Assembly (NCBI GenBank): GCA_040752835.1
Contig: JBFMGG010000005.1
Span: 124,001 to 188,000, forward strand
DNA length: 64,000 bases
Source of the DNA: Campylobacterota bacterium
GTDB taxonomy: Bacteria; Campylobacterota; Campylobacteria; Campylobacterales; Sulfurimonadaceae
Direction: 5' to 3'
Shown here piece by piece: positions 41,535 to 51,048 of this stretch. The notes below the pieces were generated by a model, which was not told where the DNA came from, searched no databases, and saw only the letters and a list, made by a program, of their open reading frames with translations. Every line of letters begins with the position of its first letter. The stretch's first letter is position 1. Both the position numbers and the translations under genes were made by a program.

Positions 41535-42173
41535 GTGCGTTTCGCGGCCTTGTTGCTCCTTGCCCCGCTGCTCTCTTTCGCGGCGAATCCCGCGCGCATC
41601 CAGGCACGAATAGTTTTCGAGGGGGAGCCCGCCGTTGCGCTGAAAACGCTTTACAACGGTTTTAGCGCCGTCGGATACCGTTTGGACGTACGGAGTTTCA
41701 GTGTCCGAAACAAAGAAGGCGAGATTTCGGGCGAAGCGCACGGAATCCGTCCCTTCGACGCGGCGGCATTTGCTGAAAACATGGCCGAGGAGGGGGTTTC
41801 GGTTCTCAACGAGGGATCATCCAAAGGGGTGTTCAAGATTCGCATGAATGCCCGAAACGGTATCTGGAACGTTCCCCTGATCGCCCCCGAAGAGGGAGCG
41901 CAGCTGGAACGTTCGGCCATCCCGCAATGGTTTGGGGTGGAAGCGGGACAGACGATCCGCATCGAATCCCCCTATGTCGGGAAATGGTATCCCGACGTCG
42001 CCGTTCTTGATGCGTCGATGCAGGTGCTGTATTCCGTACGGTCGGAAGTCCCGAAAGAGGAATACGCCTTTGATCTTCCCCCCGGAGCCCGTTATCTTAA
42101 AGTTTCCAATACCTGGGGAATGAAAGCGCTTCGGGAAGCGACGTGGGTCGAGTCCAAATCGCCCGGTCGCTAA
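41535..42173 (+). CDS. Secreted protein of unknown function
   Basis: The 212-residue precursor has a signal peptide (RFAALLLLAPLLSFAANPA) and a beta-rich mature part. WYPDVAVLDASMQVLYS and PPGARYLKVSNTWG near the end look like a carbohydrate-binding-type beta sandwich, but no family is certain. The GTG start follows AAGGAAG, 12 bases after the RodZ-like gene, so it is in the same operon and may share an envelope role. Confidence 0.6.
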   Translation: MRFAALLLLAPLLSFAANPARIQARIVFEGEPAVALKTLYNGFSAVGYRLDVRSFSVRNKEGEISGEAHGIRPFDAAAFAENMAEEGVSVLNEGSSKGVFKIRMNARNGIWNVPLIAPEEGAQLERSAIPQWFGVEAGQTIRIESPYVGKWYPDVAVLDASMQVLYSVRSEVPKEEYAFDLPPGARYLKVSNTWGMKALREATWVESKSPGR

Positions 42174-42207
42174 GTCTTGAATTATAGATAAACTAAGCCT
42201 CTTATGC

Positions 42208-42213
42208 TAAAAT
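42208..42213 (+). promoter_or_regulatory. Possible -10 for the aminotransferase-hom operon
   Basis: TAAAAT (in TATGCTAAAAT) lies 31 bases before the ATG at 42244. Confidence 0.35.
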
Positions 42214-42243
42214 GGCGCAATTTTTTATGCACAGGTTGTAGCC

Positions 42244-43467
42244 ATGTTTGATGAAATCCAATTCGACCGGATTAAACGCCTTCCCAAATATGTATTTGCC
42301 GAAGTAAACGAACTGAAAATGGCGCGTCGCCGCGCCGGCGCCGACGTCATCGATTTTAGTATGGGGAACCCCGACGGAGACACCCCCGAGCACATCAGAG
42401 AGAAACTGATCGAATCGGCCCAAAAAACGAAAACGCACGGCTATTCGGTCTCCAAAGGTATTCCCAAACTGCGTCAGGCGATCTGCGACTGGTACAAACG
42501 CCGCTACGACGTCGATCTCGACCCCGAAACAGAAGCGGTCGCGACGATGGGTTCCAAAGAGGGTTACGCCCACCTGGCATACGCGATCACCAACCCCGGC
42601 GACGTCGTCGTCGTCCCCGATCCGACCTATCCGATCCATTCGTATGCGTTTATCCTCGCCGGCGGAAACGTACAGAAAATGGAACTGCCCTTCGACGAAG
42701 ACTACAAAGTGGACGAAGACCTCTTTTTCGAGCGTCTGGAGCAGGCGTTTCACGTCTCTTTCCCCAAGCCCAAATACGTCGTCGTCAATTTCCCGCACAA
42801 TCCGACGACCGCGACCGTGACACCCGCGTTTTACACCCGTATCGTCGAGATGGCCAAGCGCGAGCGTTTTTACATCATCAGCGACATCGCTTACGGCGAT
42901 ATTACGTTTGACGGCTACGCAACCCCTTCGATTCTTGCGGTTCCGGGAGCAAAAGACGTCGCGGTCGAGAGTTTCACCCTCTCCAAAAGCTATAACATGG
43001 CGGGGTGGCGCGTCGGTTTCTTCGTCGGAAACCCAAAACTGATCGGCGCGTTGCAGAAAATCAAAAGCTGGCTGGATTACGGGATGTTTACCCCGATCCA
43101 GGTTGCGGCGACCGTCGCATTGCAGGGAGATCAGAGCTGCGTCAAGGAGATCGTGGCAAAATACGATCATCGCCAGGATGTCCTGCTCGAAGCGTTTAAC
43201 CGCGCCGGGTGGCCGATCCGCCGCAACCAGTCGTCGATGTTCGTCTGGGCCCGCATTCCCGAATGCGCCCGTCATATGGGAAGTCTTGAATTCTCCAAAC
43301 GTCTCCTCGTCGAAGCGAACGTCGCGGTGGCTCCGGGGATCGGATTCGGCGATTACGGCGACGAGTATGTCCGTATCGCCCTGATCGAAAACGACAAACG
43401 GATCCGCCAGGCGGCGAAAAACATTAAGCATTTTCTCCAGTCGCTGGGCTGCAAGGGCGGCGAGTGA
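42244..43467 (+). CDS. Class I aminotransferase, AlaC / LL-diaminopimelate aminotransferase type
   Basis: The 407-residue PLP enzyme has YSVSKGIPKLRQAI (~62), PDPTYPIHSYAF (~123), NFPHNPTTATV (~183) and the PLP lysine in TLSKSYNMAGWRVGFF (~245). Sequences of this type are named LL-diaminopimelate aminotransferase in Campylobacterota and AlaC (alanine-glutamate) in E. coli; I cannot separate them here. Overlap with hom (GTGA) favours the aspartate family pathway, i.e. lysine or homoserine-linked metabolism. Confidence 0.88.
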   Translation: MFDEIQFDRIKRLPKYVFAEVNELKMARRRAGADVIDFSMGNPDGDTPEHIREKLIESAQKTKTHGYSVSKGIPKLRQAICDWYKRRYDVDLDPETEAVATMGSKEGYAHLAYAITNPGDVVVVPDPTYPIHSYAFILAGGNVQKMELPFDEDYKVDEDLFFERLEQAFHVSFPKPKYVVVNFPHNPTTATVTPAFYTRIVEMAKRERFYIISDIAYGDITFDGYATPSILAVPGAKDVAVESFTLSKSYNMAGWRVGFFVGNPKLIGALQKIKSWLDYGMFTPIQVAATVALQGDQSCVKEIVAKYDHRQDVLLEAFNRAGWPIRRNQSSMFVWARIPECARHMGSLEFSKRLLVEANVAVAPGIGFGDYGDEYVRIALIENDKRIRQAAKNIKHFLQSLGCKGGE

Positions 43468-44723
43468 CCCGTGTCGGCGTAATCGGGGTCGGGACGGTCG
43501 GCCGCTCCGTCGTTGAAATCCTTGAAGAGAACCGTTCGATCATTACCGCCCGTTCAGGGGATGAGATTGTGGTCAAAAGCGGTGTCGTACGCAACCCCGA
43601 AAAAGTTTCAGACCTCTCAATCGCGATATCGCAAAATCCCGACGATATTCTCGACGATCCCGAAATCGACATCGTCGTAGAGTTGATGGGGGGGGTTGAC
43701 CTGCCGCTGCAGGTAGTCCAAAAAGCGCTTCGTAACGGCAAAGCGGTTGTCACGGCGAACAAGGCGCTGCTGGCGTACCACCGTTACGCGCTCCAGGAGA
43801 TCGCGGGGGACATCCCGTTCGAATTCGAAGCGAGCGTTGCGGGGGGGATACCGATCATCAACGCGCTGCGCGACGGTTTATCTGCGAACCACATCCTCTC
43901 AATCACCGGGATCATGAACGGCACGTGCAATTTTATGCTGACCAAAATGATGAACGAAGGGGCGGCGTTTGAGACGGTACTGGCCGAAGCGCAGGCCCTG
44001 GGGTATGCCGAGGCCGATCCGACGTTCGATATCGGCGGCTTCGATGCGGCGCACAAGCTGCTGATCCTCGCCTCGATCGCGTACGGTATCGACGCGAAAC
44101 CCGAGCAGATGCTGATCGAGGGGATCGAGGGGATCACACAGGCAGACATCGCATTTGCCAAAGAGTTCGGCTACACCATCAAACTTCTCGGGATCGCCAA
44201 ACGCGATGGTAACGAGGTCGAACTGCGCGTTCATGCGGCGCTGGTGAGCGAAGAGGCGATGATCGCGAAAATCGACGGCGTGATGAACGGCATCAGCGTC
44301 GTCGGCGACCGTGTCGGCGAAACCCTCTATTACGGTCCGGGTGCGGGCGGAAACGCGACGGCGAGCGCGGTGGTGGCCAACATCATCGATATTGTACGCT
44401 CGGGCAAACGATCGCCGATGCTGGGATTCAACCATCCGCTCGAAGAGGGGCTCCGCCTAAAATCCAGTGATGAAATCCGCTCCAAGTATTATTTGCGCCT
44501 GCGGGTGTCGGACAAACCCGGGATTCTGGCCCAGATCACCCAGCTCTTCGCCGATCACGCGATCTCTATCGAAGCGGTGATTCAGCGCCCCTGCCAGAAA
44601 GAGTGCGCCCACCTATTGTTCGCGACCCATGAAGCGACCGAACGCTCGATCCGCGAAATGATGCTCCGGCTTGAAACGCTCTCCCCGGTTCTTGAAGCTC
44701 CGTTTATGATACGGATCGTATAA
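43464..44723 (+). CDS. hom: Homoserine dehydrogenase
   Basis: It reduces aspartate semialdehyde to homoserine, leading to threonine and methionine. The 419-residue product has the NAD(P) site VGVIGVGTVGRSVVEIL (2-18), the catalytic region GGIPIINALRDGL (~127) with GIMNGTCNFML (~147), and a C-terminal ACT domain (KYYLRLRVSDKPGILAQIT, ~342) that usually senses threonine. GTG start overlaps the aminotransferase stop. Confidence 0.96.
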   Translation: MTRVGVIGVGTVGRSVVEILEENRSIITARSGDEIVVKSGVVRNPEKVSDLSIAISQNPDDILDDPEIDIVVELMGGVDLPLQVVQKALRNGKAVVTANKALLAYHRYALQEIAGDIPFEFEASVAGGIPIINALRDGLSANHILSITGIMNGTCNFMLTKMMNEGAAFETVLAEAQALGYAEADPTFDIGGFDAAHKLLILASIAYGIDAKPEQMLIEGIEGITQADIAFAKEFGYTIKLLGIAKRDGNEVELRVHAALVSEEAMIAKIDGVMNGISVVGDRVGETLYYGPGAGGNATASAVVANIIDIVRSGKRSPMLGFNHPLEEGLRLKSSDEIRSKYYLRLRVSDKPGILAQITQLFADHAISIEAVIQRPCQKECAHLLFATHEATERSIREMMLRLETLSPVLEAPFMIRIV

Positions 44724-44752
44724 GCGGAGCGCTCCGCTCCCCTCTTCTTTTC
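44724..44752 (+). terminator. Terminator after hom
   Basis: GCGGAGC and GCTCCGC (44724-44737) are self-complementary, followed by TCCCCTCTTCTTTT. Confidence 0.6.
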
Positions 44753-44783
44753 CACCTTAATAAAAATTTAACATAAATTAATG

Positions 44784-44890
44784 TAACATACGCGTCCACT
44801 TTGCACACTCGGACACACAGGTTGAATGTTTCTCACTGTGTTTGACGCAGTCAGAAGTATTGGTGAGGTTTCGACCCACCTACGAGGGCA
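44784..44890 (+). promoter_or_regulatory. Promoter region and structured leader of the alpha ribosomal operon
   Basis: TAACAT (44784-44789) may be the -10. The transcript could form GTCC/GGAC (44794-44797, 44811-44814), ACACAG/CTGTGT (44815-44820, 44836-44841) and GGTGAGG/CCCACC (44862-44868, 44875-44880, one bulged A). A leader of about 120 bases before rpmJ fits control by a ribosomal protein such as S4, as in E. coli, but the fold is not the same. Confidence 0.35.
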
Positions 44891-44917
44891 AGTGACCTAA
44901 ATGAACGGAGCCTACCG

Positions 44918-45031
44918 ATGAAAGTACGTTCTTCAGTGAAGAAAATGTGCGACGATTGCAAAATCATCAAGCGCAAAGGGGTAGTTCGCGTAATCTGCAA
45001 AACCCCAAAACATAAACAAAGACAAGGATAA
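44918..45031 (+). CDS. rpmJ: 50S ribosomal protein L36
   Basis: This is a 37-residue zinc-binding large-subunit protein: [20 protein letters not shown], with Cys 11, Cys 14, Cys 27 and His 32 as ligands. It begins the alpha operon; rpsM follows two bases after the stop. infA, often upstream, is not here. Confidence 0.96.
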   Translation: MKVRSSVKKMCDDCKIIKRKGVVRVICKTPKHKQRQG

Positions 45032-45033
45032 GC

Positions 45034-45405
45034 ATGGCACGTATTGCTGGTGTAGACTTACCTAAGAAAAAACGGATCGAGTACGGTCTGACCTATATCT
45101 ACGGGATCGGACTTCATACGTCTCGCAAAATTTTGGATGCGACAGGGATCGATTACAATAAACGTGTATACGAACTCTCAGAAGACGAAGCGGCAACTAT
45201 CGCCAAAGAGATCCGCAACAGCGGTATCGCGGTTGAGGGGGACCTTCGTAAAGAAGTCGCTATGGATATCAAAGCGTTGATGGATCTGGGTTCATACCGT
45301 GGTCTTCGTCACCGTAAAGGTCTTCCATGCCGCGGACAGAAAACGAAAACCAATGCACGCACACGCAAAGGTAAAAAGAAAACTGTCGGCTCGGCCACAA
45401 AGTAA
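45034..45405 (+). CDS. rpsM: 30S ribosomal protein S13
   Basis: The 123-residue protein forms the head-subunit bridge to the large subunit. It starts [20 protein letters not shown] and ends in the usual basic tail with [20 protein letters not shown]. It is second in the alpha operon, 11 bases before rpsK. Confidence 0.97.
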   Translation: MARIAGVDLPKKKRIEYGLTYIYGIGLHTSRKILDATGIDYNKRVYELSEDEAATIAKEIRNSGIAVEGDLRKEVAMDIKALMDLGSYRGLRHRKGLPCRGQKTKTNARTRKGKKKTVGSATK

Positions 45406-45416
45406 GGGATTAGAGT

Positions 45417-45809
45417 ATGGCAAAAAGAAAAGCAACCCGTAAAAAAATCGTTAAAAAGAATATTGCCAAAGGTATCGTGCATATCCTGGCTTCATTCAAT
45501 AACACCCTCGTAACCGTCACCGACGAAATGGGGAACATGATCGCATGGAGTTCGGCAGGAAGCCTTGGTTTCAAAGGTTCTAAAAAATCGACTCCGTTCG
45601 CTGCGCAACAAGCAGTCGAAGCGGCAATGGAAAAAGCTATGGTCCACGGAATCAAAGAAGTGGGAATTAAAGTTCAAGGTCCTGGTTCAGGACGTGAAAC
45701 TGCAGTTAAAAGTGTCGGCGCTATCGAGGGCGTACGCGTTTCTTTCATGAAAGACGTTACTCCTCTGCCACACAATGGATGTCGTGCGCCTAAGCGCCGT
45801 CGCGTGTAA
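45417..45809 (+). CDS. rpsK: 30S ribosomal protein S11
   Basis: The 130-residue platform protein of the small subunit carries [18 protein letters not shown] near residue 19 and ends [15 protein letters not shown]. It has the standard length and lies between rpsM and rpsD. Confidence 0.97.
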   Translation: MAKRKATRKKIVKKNIAKGIVHILASFNNTLVTVTDEMGNMIAWSSAGSLGFKGSKKSTPFAAQQAVEAAMEKAMVHGIKEVGIKVQGPGSGRETAVKSVGAIEGVRVSFMKDVTPLPHNGCRAPKRRRV

Positions 45810-45820
45810 GGAGGTTTGTA

Positions 45821-46447
45821 ATGGCAAGATATAGAGGACCCGTAGAAAAAATCGAAAGAAGATTCGGAGTAAGCCTTGGACTTAAAGGTGAACGCCGTCT
45901 AGCAGGTAAAAGTGCCCTTGACAAACGTCCGTACGGACCTGGCCAGCATGGTCAGCGCCGCACTAAAATCTCAGAGTACGGTACACAGCTTCGCGAAAAA
46001 CAAAAAGCGAAATTCATGTACGGTCTGAGCGAAAAACAGATGCGTTCACTGTTCGCCGAAGCGAAACGCCGCACGGGTAACACCGGTACCAACCTGGTAA
46101 TTCTCCTTGAGCAGCGCCTTGACAACGTTGTCTACCGCATGGGCTTCGCGACAACTCGTCGTTTCGCTCGCCAGCTGGTCAACCACGGCCACATTCTGGT
46201 AGACGGAAAACGTGTTGATATCCCTTCTTACCGTGTAAAACCGGGCCAAAAAGTGGAAATTCACGAGAAAAGCAAAAAGAACAACCAGATCGTTCGTGCG
46301 GTTGAATTGACTAACCAAACCGGCCTTGCTCCATGGGTTGATATCGACCAGGACAAAGTTTTCGGTATCTTTACACGTCTTCCTGAGCGTGAAGAAGTTG
46401 TGATCCCTGTTGAGGAACGTCTAATCGTCGAGCTTTACTCGAAATAA
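45821..46447 (+). CDS. rpsD: 30S ribosomal protein S4
   Basis: S4 is a primary 16S rRNA-binding protein and often the translational regulator of this operon. The 208-residue product has an S4 RNA-binding domain ([38 protein letters not shown]) and an N-terminal helical domain without the zinc Cys set (C- type). GGAGG precedes the ATG. Confidence 0.97.
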   Translation: MARYRGPVEKIERRFGVSLGLKGERRLAGKSALDKRPYGPGQHGQRRTKISEYGTQLREKQKAKFMYGLSEKQMRSLFAEAKRRTGNTGTNLVILLEQRLDNVVYRMGFATTRRFARQLVNHGHILVDGKRVDIPSYRVKPGQKVEIHEKSKKNNQIVRAVELTNQTGLAPWVDIDQDKVFGIFTRLPEREEVVIPVEERLIVELYSK

Positions 46448-46470
46448 TCATTAAAGAAAGGGCGCTCAGC

Positions 46471-47463
46471 ATGAAAAAAATTAAAACATCACCGCTTCTT
46501 CCGAAAGAGTTTGTCGTCGAGCAAATCAACGCGAACGAAGCGAACATTATTGCCTATCCGTTTGAAACCGGTTTTGCGGTTTCACTCGCCCACCCACTGC
46601 GCCGCTTTTTGCTCAGCAGTTCCGTGGGATATGCTCCGATCGGAATCAAAATCGAAGGGGCAAAGCATGAGTTTGACTCAGTACGCGGGATGCTCGAAGA
46701 CATTTCGGATTTCATCATCAACCTCAAAGGGGTACGTTTCAAACTGAAAAACGGCCTCAAAGAAAAAGAGATCACCTACAGTTTCGCAGGCCCTTGCGAA
46801 ATCAGTGGACGCGATCTGGACAATGATGATGTCGAAGTGGTAACGCCGAACGCGTTTTTGGCCACGCTGAACGAAGATGCGAATCTGAACTTCACGGTCA
46901 AAATCCATCAGGGTATCGGATACGTTCCGAGCGAAGACGTCCGTGATATGCTGGGTGAAGGTTTCATCGCGCTCGACGCGTTCTTCACACCGGTACGCCG
47001 CGCGACCTATTCGATCGAAAACGTCCTTGTCGAAGACAACCCTAACTTCGAAAAAGTGATCATCAACATCGTAACTGACGGTCAGATTACCCCGGTTGAT
47101 GCGTTTAAAAACGCATTGGAAGTGATGTACGCTCAAATGGCTGTATTCAACAGTGAAGTGAGCATCAAAGCTCCTGCCGTGTCTGAGCGCGCCGACGAGC
47201 ATCCCGAACTCAAACGTTTGGGCGCACGTATCGAAGAACTCGGGCTGAGTGCCCGCAGTTTCAACTGTCTGGACCGCTCGAACATCAAATACATCGGCGA
47301 AATCGTCATGATGAGCCAGAATGATTTGAAAGAGGTTAAAAACCTCGGTAAAAAATCGTTCGAAGAGATTTTGGAAAAAATCAATGAGTACGGTTATACC
47401 GTCGGTCAAGAATTGAGCGATGACCTGGTCAGCGCGATCAAAAAGAAAATTGAAGCTGAATAA
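46471..47463 (+). CDS. rpoA: RNA polymerase alpha subunit
   Basis: The 330-residue protein has the assembly domain ([21 protein letters not shown], ~37; later [12 protein letters not shown]) and the C-terminal HhH domain that binds UP elements and activators ([14 protein letters not shown], ~266; [16 protein letters not shown]). Length is typical. It lies between rpsD and rplQ. Confidence 0.98.
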   Translation: MKKIKTSPLLPKEFVVEQINANEANIIAYPFETGFAVSLAHPLRRFLLSSSVGYAPIGIKIEGAKHEFDSVRGMLEDISDFIINLKGVRFKLKNGLKEKEITYSFAGPCEISGRDLDNDDVEVVTPNAFLATLNEDANLNFTVKIHQGIGYVPSEDVRDMLGEGFIALDAFFTPVRRATYSIENVLVEDNPNFEKVIINIVTDGQITPVDAFKNALEVMYAQMAVFNSEVSIKAPAVSERADEHPELKRLGARIEELGLSARSFNCLDRSNIKYIGEIVMMSQNDLKEVKNLGKKSFEEILEKINEYGYTVGQELSDDLVSAIKKKIEAE

Positions 47464-47489
47464 GCTTAGAAAACAAGAGGAAGTATCTT

Positions 47490-47840
47490 ATGAGACATCG
47501 TCACGGATACCGCAAACTCGGTCGGACAAGCGCGCACCGCGCTGCTTTGTTGAAAAACCTGAGCATTGCGTTGATTGAAAACGGCAAAATCGAAACGACT
47601 TTGGTGAAAGCCAAAGAACTCCGCTCTTTCGCGGAAAAACTGATTACAACCGCACGTGCGGGTGACGCAAACGCGCACCGCGCCATTTTCGCGGTTCTTC
47701 AGAACAAAGAAGCGACAAAAACTCTGATGAACGAAGTCGCTCCCAAATACACCGAGCGCAACGGCGGTTATACCCGTATCGTTAAAACTCGTATCCGCCG
47801 CGGTGACGCTACGCCGATGGCATACATTGAACTCGTATAA
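47490..47840 (+). CDS. rplQ: 50S ribosomal protein L17
   Basis: The 116-residue protein near the exit tunnel starts [20 protein letters not shown] and ends the alpha operon. The last codons and the stop lie in a perfect inverted repeat (47826-47850). Confidence 0.97.
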   Translation: MRHRHGYRKLGRTSAHRAALLKNLSIALIENGKIETTLVKAKELRSFAEKLITTARAGDANAHRAIFAVLQNKEATKTLMNEVAPKYTERNGGYTRIVKTRIRRGDATPMAYIELV

Positions 47841-47850
47841 CGAGTTCAAT
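47826..47850 (+). repeat. Perfect inverted repeat across the rplQ stop codon
   Basis: ATTGAACTCGT and ACGAGTTCAAT (11 pairs) flank ATA and cover the end of rplQ. No T-run follows (CCCACCCG), so it is not a classical terminator; it may mark an RNA 3' end or a pause. The rest of the gap to 47971 contains a small GAGC-TTC-GCTC hairpin and A/T-rich sequence. Confidence 0.65.
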
Positions 47851-47971
47851 ACCCACCCGCTTAAATCGAGCTTCGCTCTAAAACTATCACAATGCTATTA
47901 GTCCTTGTTTAGCCCTTTTTTCCTATTATAATAGACACTTTATTATCCCGTGTATCAAAGGCATGCAAACA

Positions 47972-48247
47972 ATGATTCCATTTACCGATGAAGAATTAAT
48001 CCAACCGGTCAGCCGCGTTATCGATAAAATCCGGCCTTCTCTTGCCCTTGACGGAGGGGATATAGCCTTTTTGACCGTCAAAAACGGAACGATTTATGTA
48101 CAGCTGCAAGGGGCGTGTGTCGGATGCGCCAGCAGCGGCAATACACTCAAATACGGCGTAGAACGGCAGCTCCGTATGGATATTCACCCCGAACTGGTGG
48201 TGATAAACGTTCCGCACGGCATGGAAAATCAGATCGACGCATTATGA
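47972..48247 (+). CDS. NifU-like Fe-S scaffold domain protein
   Basis: The 91-residue product is a single NifU C-terminal domain, which carries transient Fe-S clusters to other proteins. DGGDIAFLTVKNG and the cluster motif GACVGCASSGNTL (CX2C) are clear. ATGs are at 47963 and 47972; AAAGG is too close to the first (one base), so 47972 is used. It stands alone. Confidence 0.88.
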   Translation: MIPFTDEELIQPVSRVIDKIRPSLALDGGDIAFLTVKNGTIYVQLQGACVGCASSGNTLKYGVERQLRMDIHPELVVINVPHGMENQIDAL

Positions 48248-48295
48248 TTTCGCGGCGGATGTCGATATAGTATTAAACTCCAGGAGGGATTATTT

Positions 48296-48889
48296 ATGAA
48301 AACGATCCAATTATCCAAAACCCTCAAACAAGCCAACGACTATTTTCTCGCAGGACAGTATACGGATGCGCTCAGAGAATATTCTCTGGCGCTCAAAGAC
48401 TATCCCGATTGCAAAGAAGCCTATAACGGCGCGATCCTCTCTGATATGGCGATGGGAGGCGAAGCCGGGGCGGAGGCACTGTTTGACTATTACACCATTT
48501 TGCGCAGCGAAGACGCCGAACAGGCGGACATTGTCATTTCCGAGATTCTCGAAACGATGGACGGGACACTCGAACAGCTCTCCGGCCTATTCGACGAAAC
48601 AATCAAGCAGCGTCTGGCGTACGAAGACGGTATTATGTACAACGAGTTCAAGGAACTGGTGAAAGACGACAGCGATTTTAACCGCATTTTCGAAAACATC
48701 ATGTTCTCAACCCGTGTTATTATTACGGAAAAAGAAGATTTCGTCGACTTTTTGGACAACCTGATCGATCACGGATACAAAGAGATGGCTTTGAGCTACC
48801 TCGAAAGCGCCCTTGGCGTCTATCCGAACGATCGTCAGTTGCGCAATCTCCTTCGACGGCTTGCCAAAGGGAACAATCTTGAAAATTGA
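48296..48889 (+). CDS. TPR-like protein upstream of murE
   Basis: The 197-residue protein has at least one TPR at the start (LKQANDYFLAGQYTDALREYSLALKDYPDCKEAYNG region) and one at the end (GYKEMALSYLESALGVYPND). No signal or membrane segment is seen. AGGAGG precedes the ATG. It overlaps murE by 11 bases, suggesting co-expression with wall synthesis; its role is unknown. Confidence 0.75.
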   Translation: MKTIQLSKTLKQANDYFLAGQYTDALREYSLALKDYPDCKEAYNGAILSDMAMGGEAGAEALFDYYTILRSEDAEQADIVISEILETMDGTLEQLSGLFDETIKQRLAYEDGIMYNEFKELVKDDSDFNRIFENIMFSTRVIITEKEDFVDFLDNLIDHGYKEMALSYLESALGVYPNDRQLRNLLRRLAKGNNLEN

Positions 48890-50174
48890 AGTCAACGCTC
48901 CGGGATTTCGCTACATCAGCGAAAACTCGGCTGAATGCGGCAGCGACTGCGCATTCGTCCTTACCAAACAAAACGAAAAATACGCCGAAGACGCTCGAAG
49001 CAGAGGAACGGCCGCATTCATCACGCCGAGCGAAGCATGGGAACTTCTGGGGCTGGGGCGGATCAAAGTCATCGGCATTACCGGCACCAACGGGAAGACG
49101 ACGACGGCAAGCGCCATTTACTCGTTGCTTCTTGATCTGGGGCATAAAGCGGCGATGCAGGGGACGCGCGGCTTTTTTATGAACGATGCCCCCGTAGAGG
49201 GAAAAACACTCACGACTCCCACCGTCCTCAATACCTATCGGCACATGCTCGAAGCGATCAGGGCGGGTTGCGGCTATTTTGTGATGGAAGTGAGTTCCCA
49301 TGCGATCGAGCAGGAACGGATCGCGGGGATCGCGTTCGATCTGAAAATCCTCACCAACATCACCCAAGACCACCTCGATTACCATGAAAGCCTCGAGGAA
49401 TACGTCCGGGTCAAAAACCTTTTTTTCGCCGACGAAGCGCGGAAGCTCATCAACAAAGACGAGCCCAAAGCGCAGTTCAACATCAAAAACGCCTACACCT
49501 ACGGCGTCGAAAACCCCGCGACGTACAAGATCGTCGCCTATTCGCTCAATAACGGGGTTAGCGGCGTTTTGAAACATTTCGAAGAGTTGGTGACGTTCGA
49601 ATCGTCCCTGCACGGATTTTTCAATCTCTACAACATCACCGCGGCAATGGCGGCAGTGCATCTTGTCAGCGGTGAAAGCCTCGAAAAAATTGCCGAGGCG
49701 CTGGAGAATTTCGGCGGCGTCAGCGGTCGGATGGAGGTGGTCAGCACCGATCCGCTGGTGATCGTCGACTTTGCCCACACCCCCGATGGGATGGAGCAGG
49801 TGCTGGGAGCGCTGAAAGAAAAAGAGGTTCTGGTCGTATTCGGGGCCGGAGGCGACCGCGACCGCACCAAGCGTCCCCTCATGGGACGGGTCGCTTCGGC
49901 TTACGCGAAAAAGCTCTACGTCACGAGTGACAATCCGCGGTTCGAGGATCCCGATGCGATTATCGAGGATATCCTCGCCGGGATTGAAGACCGCAGTAAC
50001 GTCTATGTCGACGTCAATCGGCGCAACGCGATCGCGCAGGCGCTGCGTGATCGCAGCGGCGAGGAAGTGGTGCTCATCCTGGGCAAGGGGGATGAAACAA
50101 GCCAGATCATCTACGATCAGCATCTCCCCTTTGACGACCGGGTGGTGGCACGGGAACTTTTGGAACAAAGGTAA
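48879..50174 (+). CDS. murE: UDP-MurNAc-L-Ala-D-Glu:meso-diaminopimelate ligase
   Basis: MurE adds meso-diaminopimelate to the peptidoglycan precursor using ATP. The 431-residue product has the P-loop ITGTNGKTTTASAIY (~67), EVSSHAIEQER (~139), the carbamylated-Lys region and DNPRFEDP (~350), the motif that marks diaminopimelate rather than lysine use. It is shorter than the ~490-residue E. coli enzyme because domain 1 is reduced. The start is TTG at 48879, after AAAGGG, inside the end of the TPR gene. Confidence 0.94.
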   Translation: MKIEVNAPGFRYISENSAECGSDCAFVLTKQNEKYAEDARSRGTAAFITPSEAWELLGLGRIKVIGITGTNGKTTTASAIYSLLLDLGHKAAMQGTRGFFMNDAPVEGKTLTTPTVLNTYRHMLEAIRAGCGYFVMEVSSHAIEQERIAGIAFDLKILTNITQDHLDYHESLEEYVRVKNLFFADEARKLINKDEPKAQFNIKNAYTYGVENPATYKIVAYSLNNGVSGVLKHFEELVTFESSLHGFFNLYNITAAMAAVHLVSGESLEKIAEALENFGGVSGRMEVVSTDPLVIVDFAHTPDGMEQVLGALKEKEVLVVFGAGGDRDRTKRPLMGRVASAYAKKLYVTSDNPRFEDPDAIIEDILAGIEDRSNVYVDVNRRNAIAQALRDRSGEEVVLILGKGDETSQIIYDQHLPFDDRVVARELLEQR

Positions 50175-50245
50175 CACTCGGCTAAAATGCCCCTTAAAAG
50201 GTAGAGTTGCGTAACAGAGCTTAATCTCTGCGCGCCGATTTTGGC

Positions 50246-50251
50246 TATAAT
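50246..50251 (+). promoter_or_regulatory. -10 element for the ferredoxin-panD-ebfC genes
   Basis: TATAAT lies 52 bases before the ferredoxin ATG in the gap after murE. No obvious -35. Confidence 0.5.
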
Positions 50252-50303
50252 GCCGATACTATTTTCCGGTGCGAAAAGCGCCGTGCTATTCAAGGAGGGT
50301 CCG

Positions 50304-50678
50304 ATGGGTATCCCACAACCGGCTTTTTATATTTTCAAATGCGAGCAAAGCTCCCCTCCGGGTATGCCCAAGCCAAGCTGCGTGAATCCTCAGACGCAGG
50401 ATATTTTTCAGCATTTGGCGCAGACGCTGATGCAAAAAGGGCTGATCGCGACCGTCCAGCCCATCCGTACGTCGTGCATGAACCGCTGTAACGTGGGGCC
50501 CGTGATGCTTGTAGAACCCGGACACGTCATGTATGCGGGCCTGACCAAAGAAAAAATCAATGAAATCATCGACCGCCATATCATCGGCGGCGAAGTCGTG
50601 CAGGAGTACGTGATCCCCGCCGAGCTGTGGGATGCGCCGATTACCCCTGCGGACATGATGAAGCAGATGGGTCGATAA
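50304..50678 (+). CDS. Thioredoxin-like [2Fe-2S] ferredoxin
   Basis: The 124-residue protein has the Cys pattern of thioredoxin-fold [2Fe-2S] ferredoxins: [14 protein letters not shown] near 13-26 and [15 protein letters not shown] near 59. It would carry single electrons; the partner is unknown. The ATG at 50304, seven bases after AAGGAGGG, is preferred to one at 50241. It ends four bases before panD. Confidence 0.85.
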   Translation: MGIPQPAFYIFKCEQSSPPGMPKPSCVNPQTQDIFQHLAQTLMQKGLIATVQPIRTSCMNRCNVGPVMLVEPGHVMYAGLTKEKINEIIDRHIIGGEVVQEYVIPAELWDAPITPADMMKQMGR

Positions 50679-50682
50679 AACG

Positions 50683-51048
50683 ATGCTGATCGAAATGCTC
50701 TACAGCAAAATTCATCGTGCCACGGTGACCGATGCCAACCTTAACTACGTCGGTTCGATTACCATCGACGAAGAGCTGCTCGAAGCTTCCAAAATGCGGG
50801 TCGGTCAAAAAGTCGAAATCCTCAACATCAACAACGGCGAGCGCTTTTCGACTTACGTGATCCTCGGGGAGCGGGGCAAACGGGACATCTGTCTCAACGG
50901 CGCCGCAGCACGGAAAGTCCACAAGGGGGACAAGATCATCATCGTCGCGTATGCCACCTATAACGATGCCGAGCTGGAAAATTACAAACCCACGGTCGTC
51001 CTTGTCGACGACGAAAACGGTATTACCGATATTATCGAGAAGATCTGA
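50683..51048 (+). CDS. panD: Aspartate 1-decarboxylase
   Basis: PanD makes beta-alanine for pantothenate and CoA. The 121-residue proenzyme self-cleaves between Gly 24 and Ser 25 (NYVGSITID), the Ser becoming the pyruvoyl cofactor. The position of this pair exactly matches E. coli and supports the ATG at 50683. [15 protein letters not shown] is conserved. The stop overlaps the ebfC start. Confidence 0.97.
   Translation: MLIEMLYSKIHRATVTDANLNYVGSITIDEELLEASKMRVGQKVEILNINNGERFSTYVILGERGKRDICLNGAAARKVHKGDKIIIVAYATYNDAELENYKPTVVLVDDENGITDIIEKI

Noticed and set aside
48723-50177. A 484-codon minus-strand frame opposite murE
   Set aside because: murE carries all ligase motifs; the antisense frame has none.
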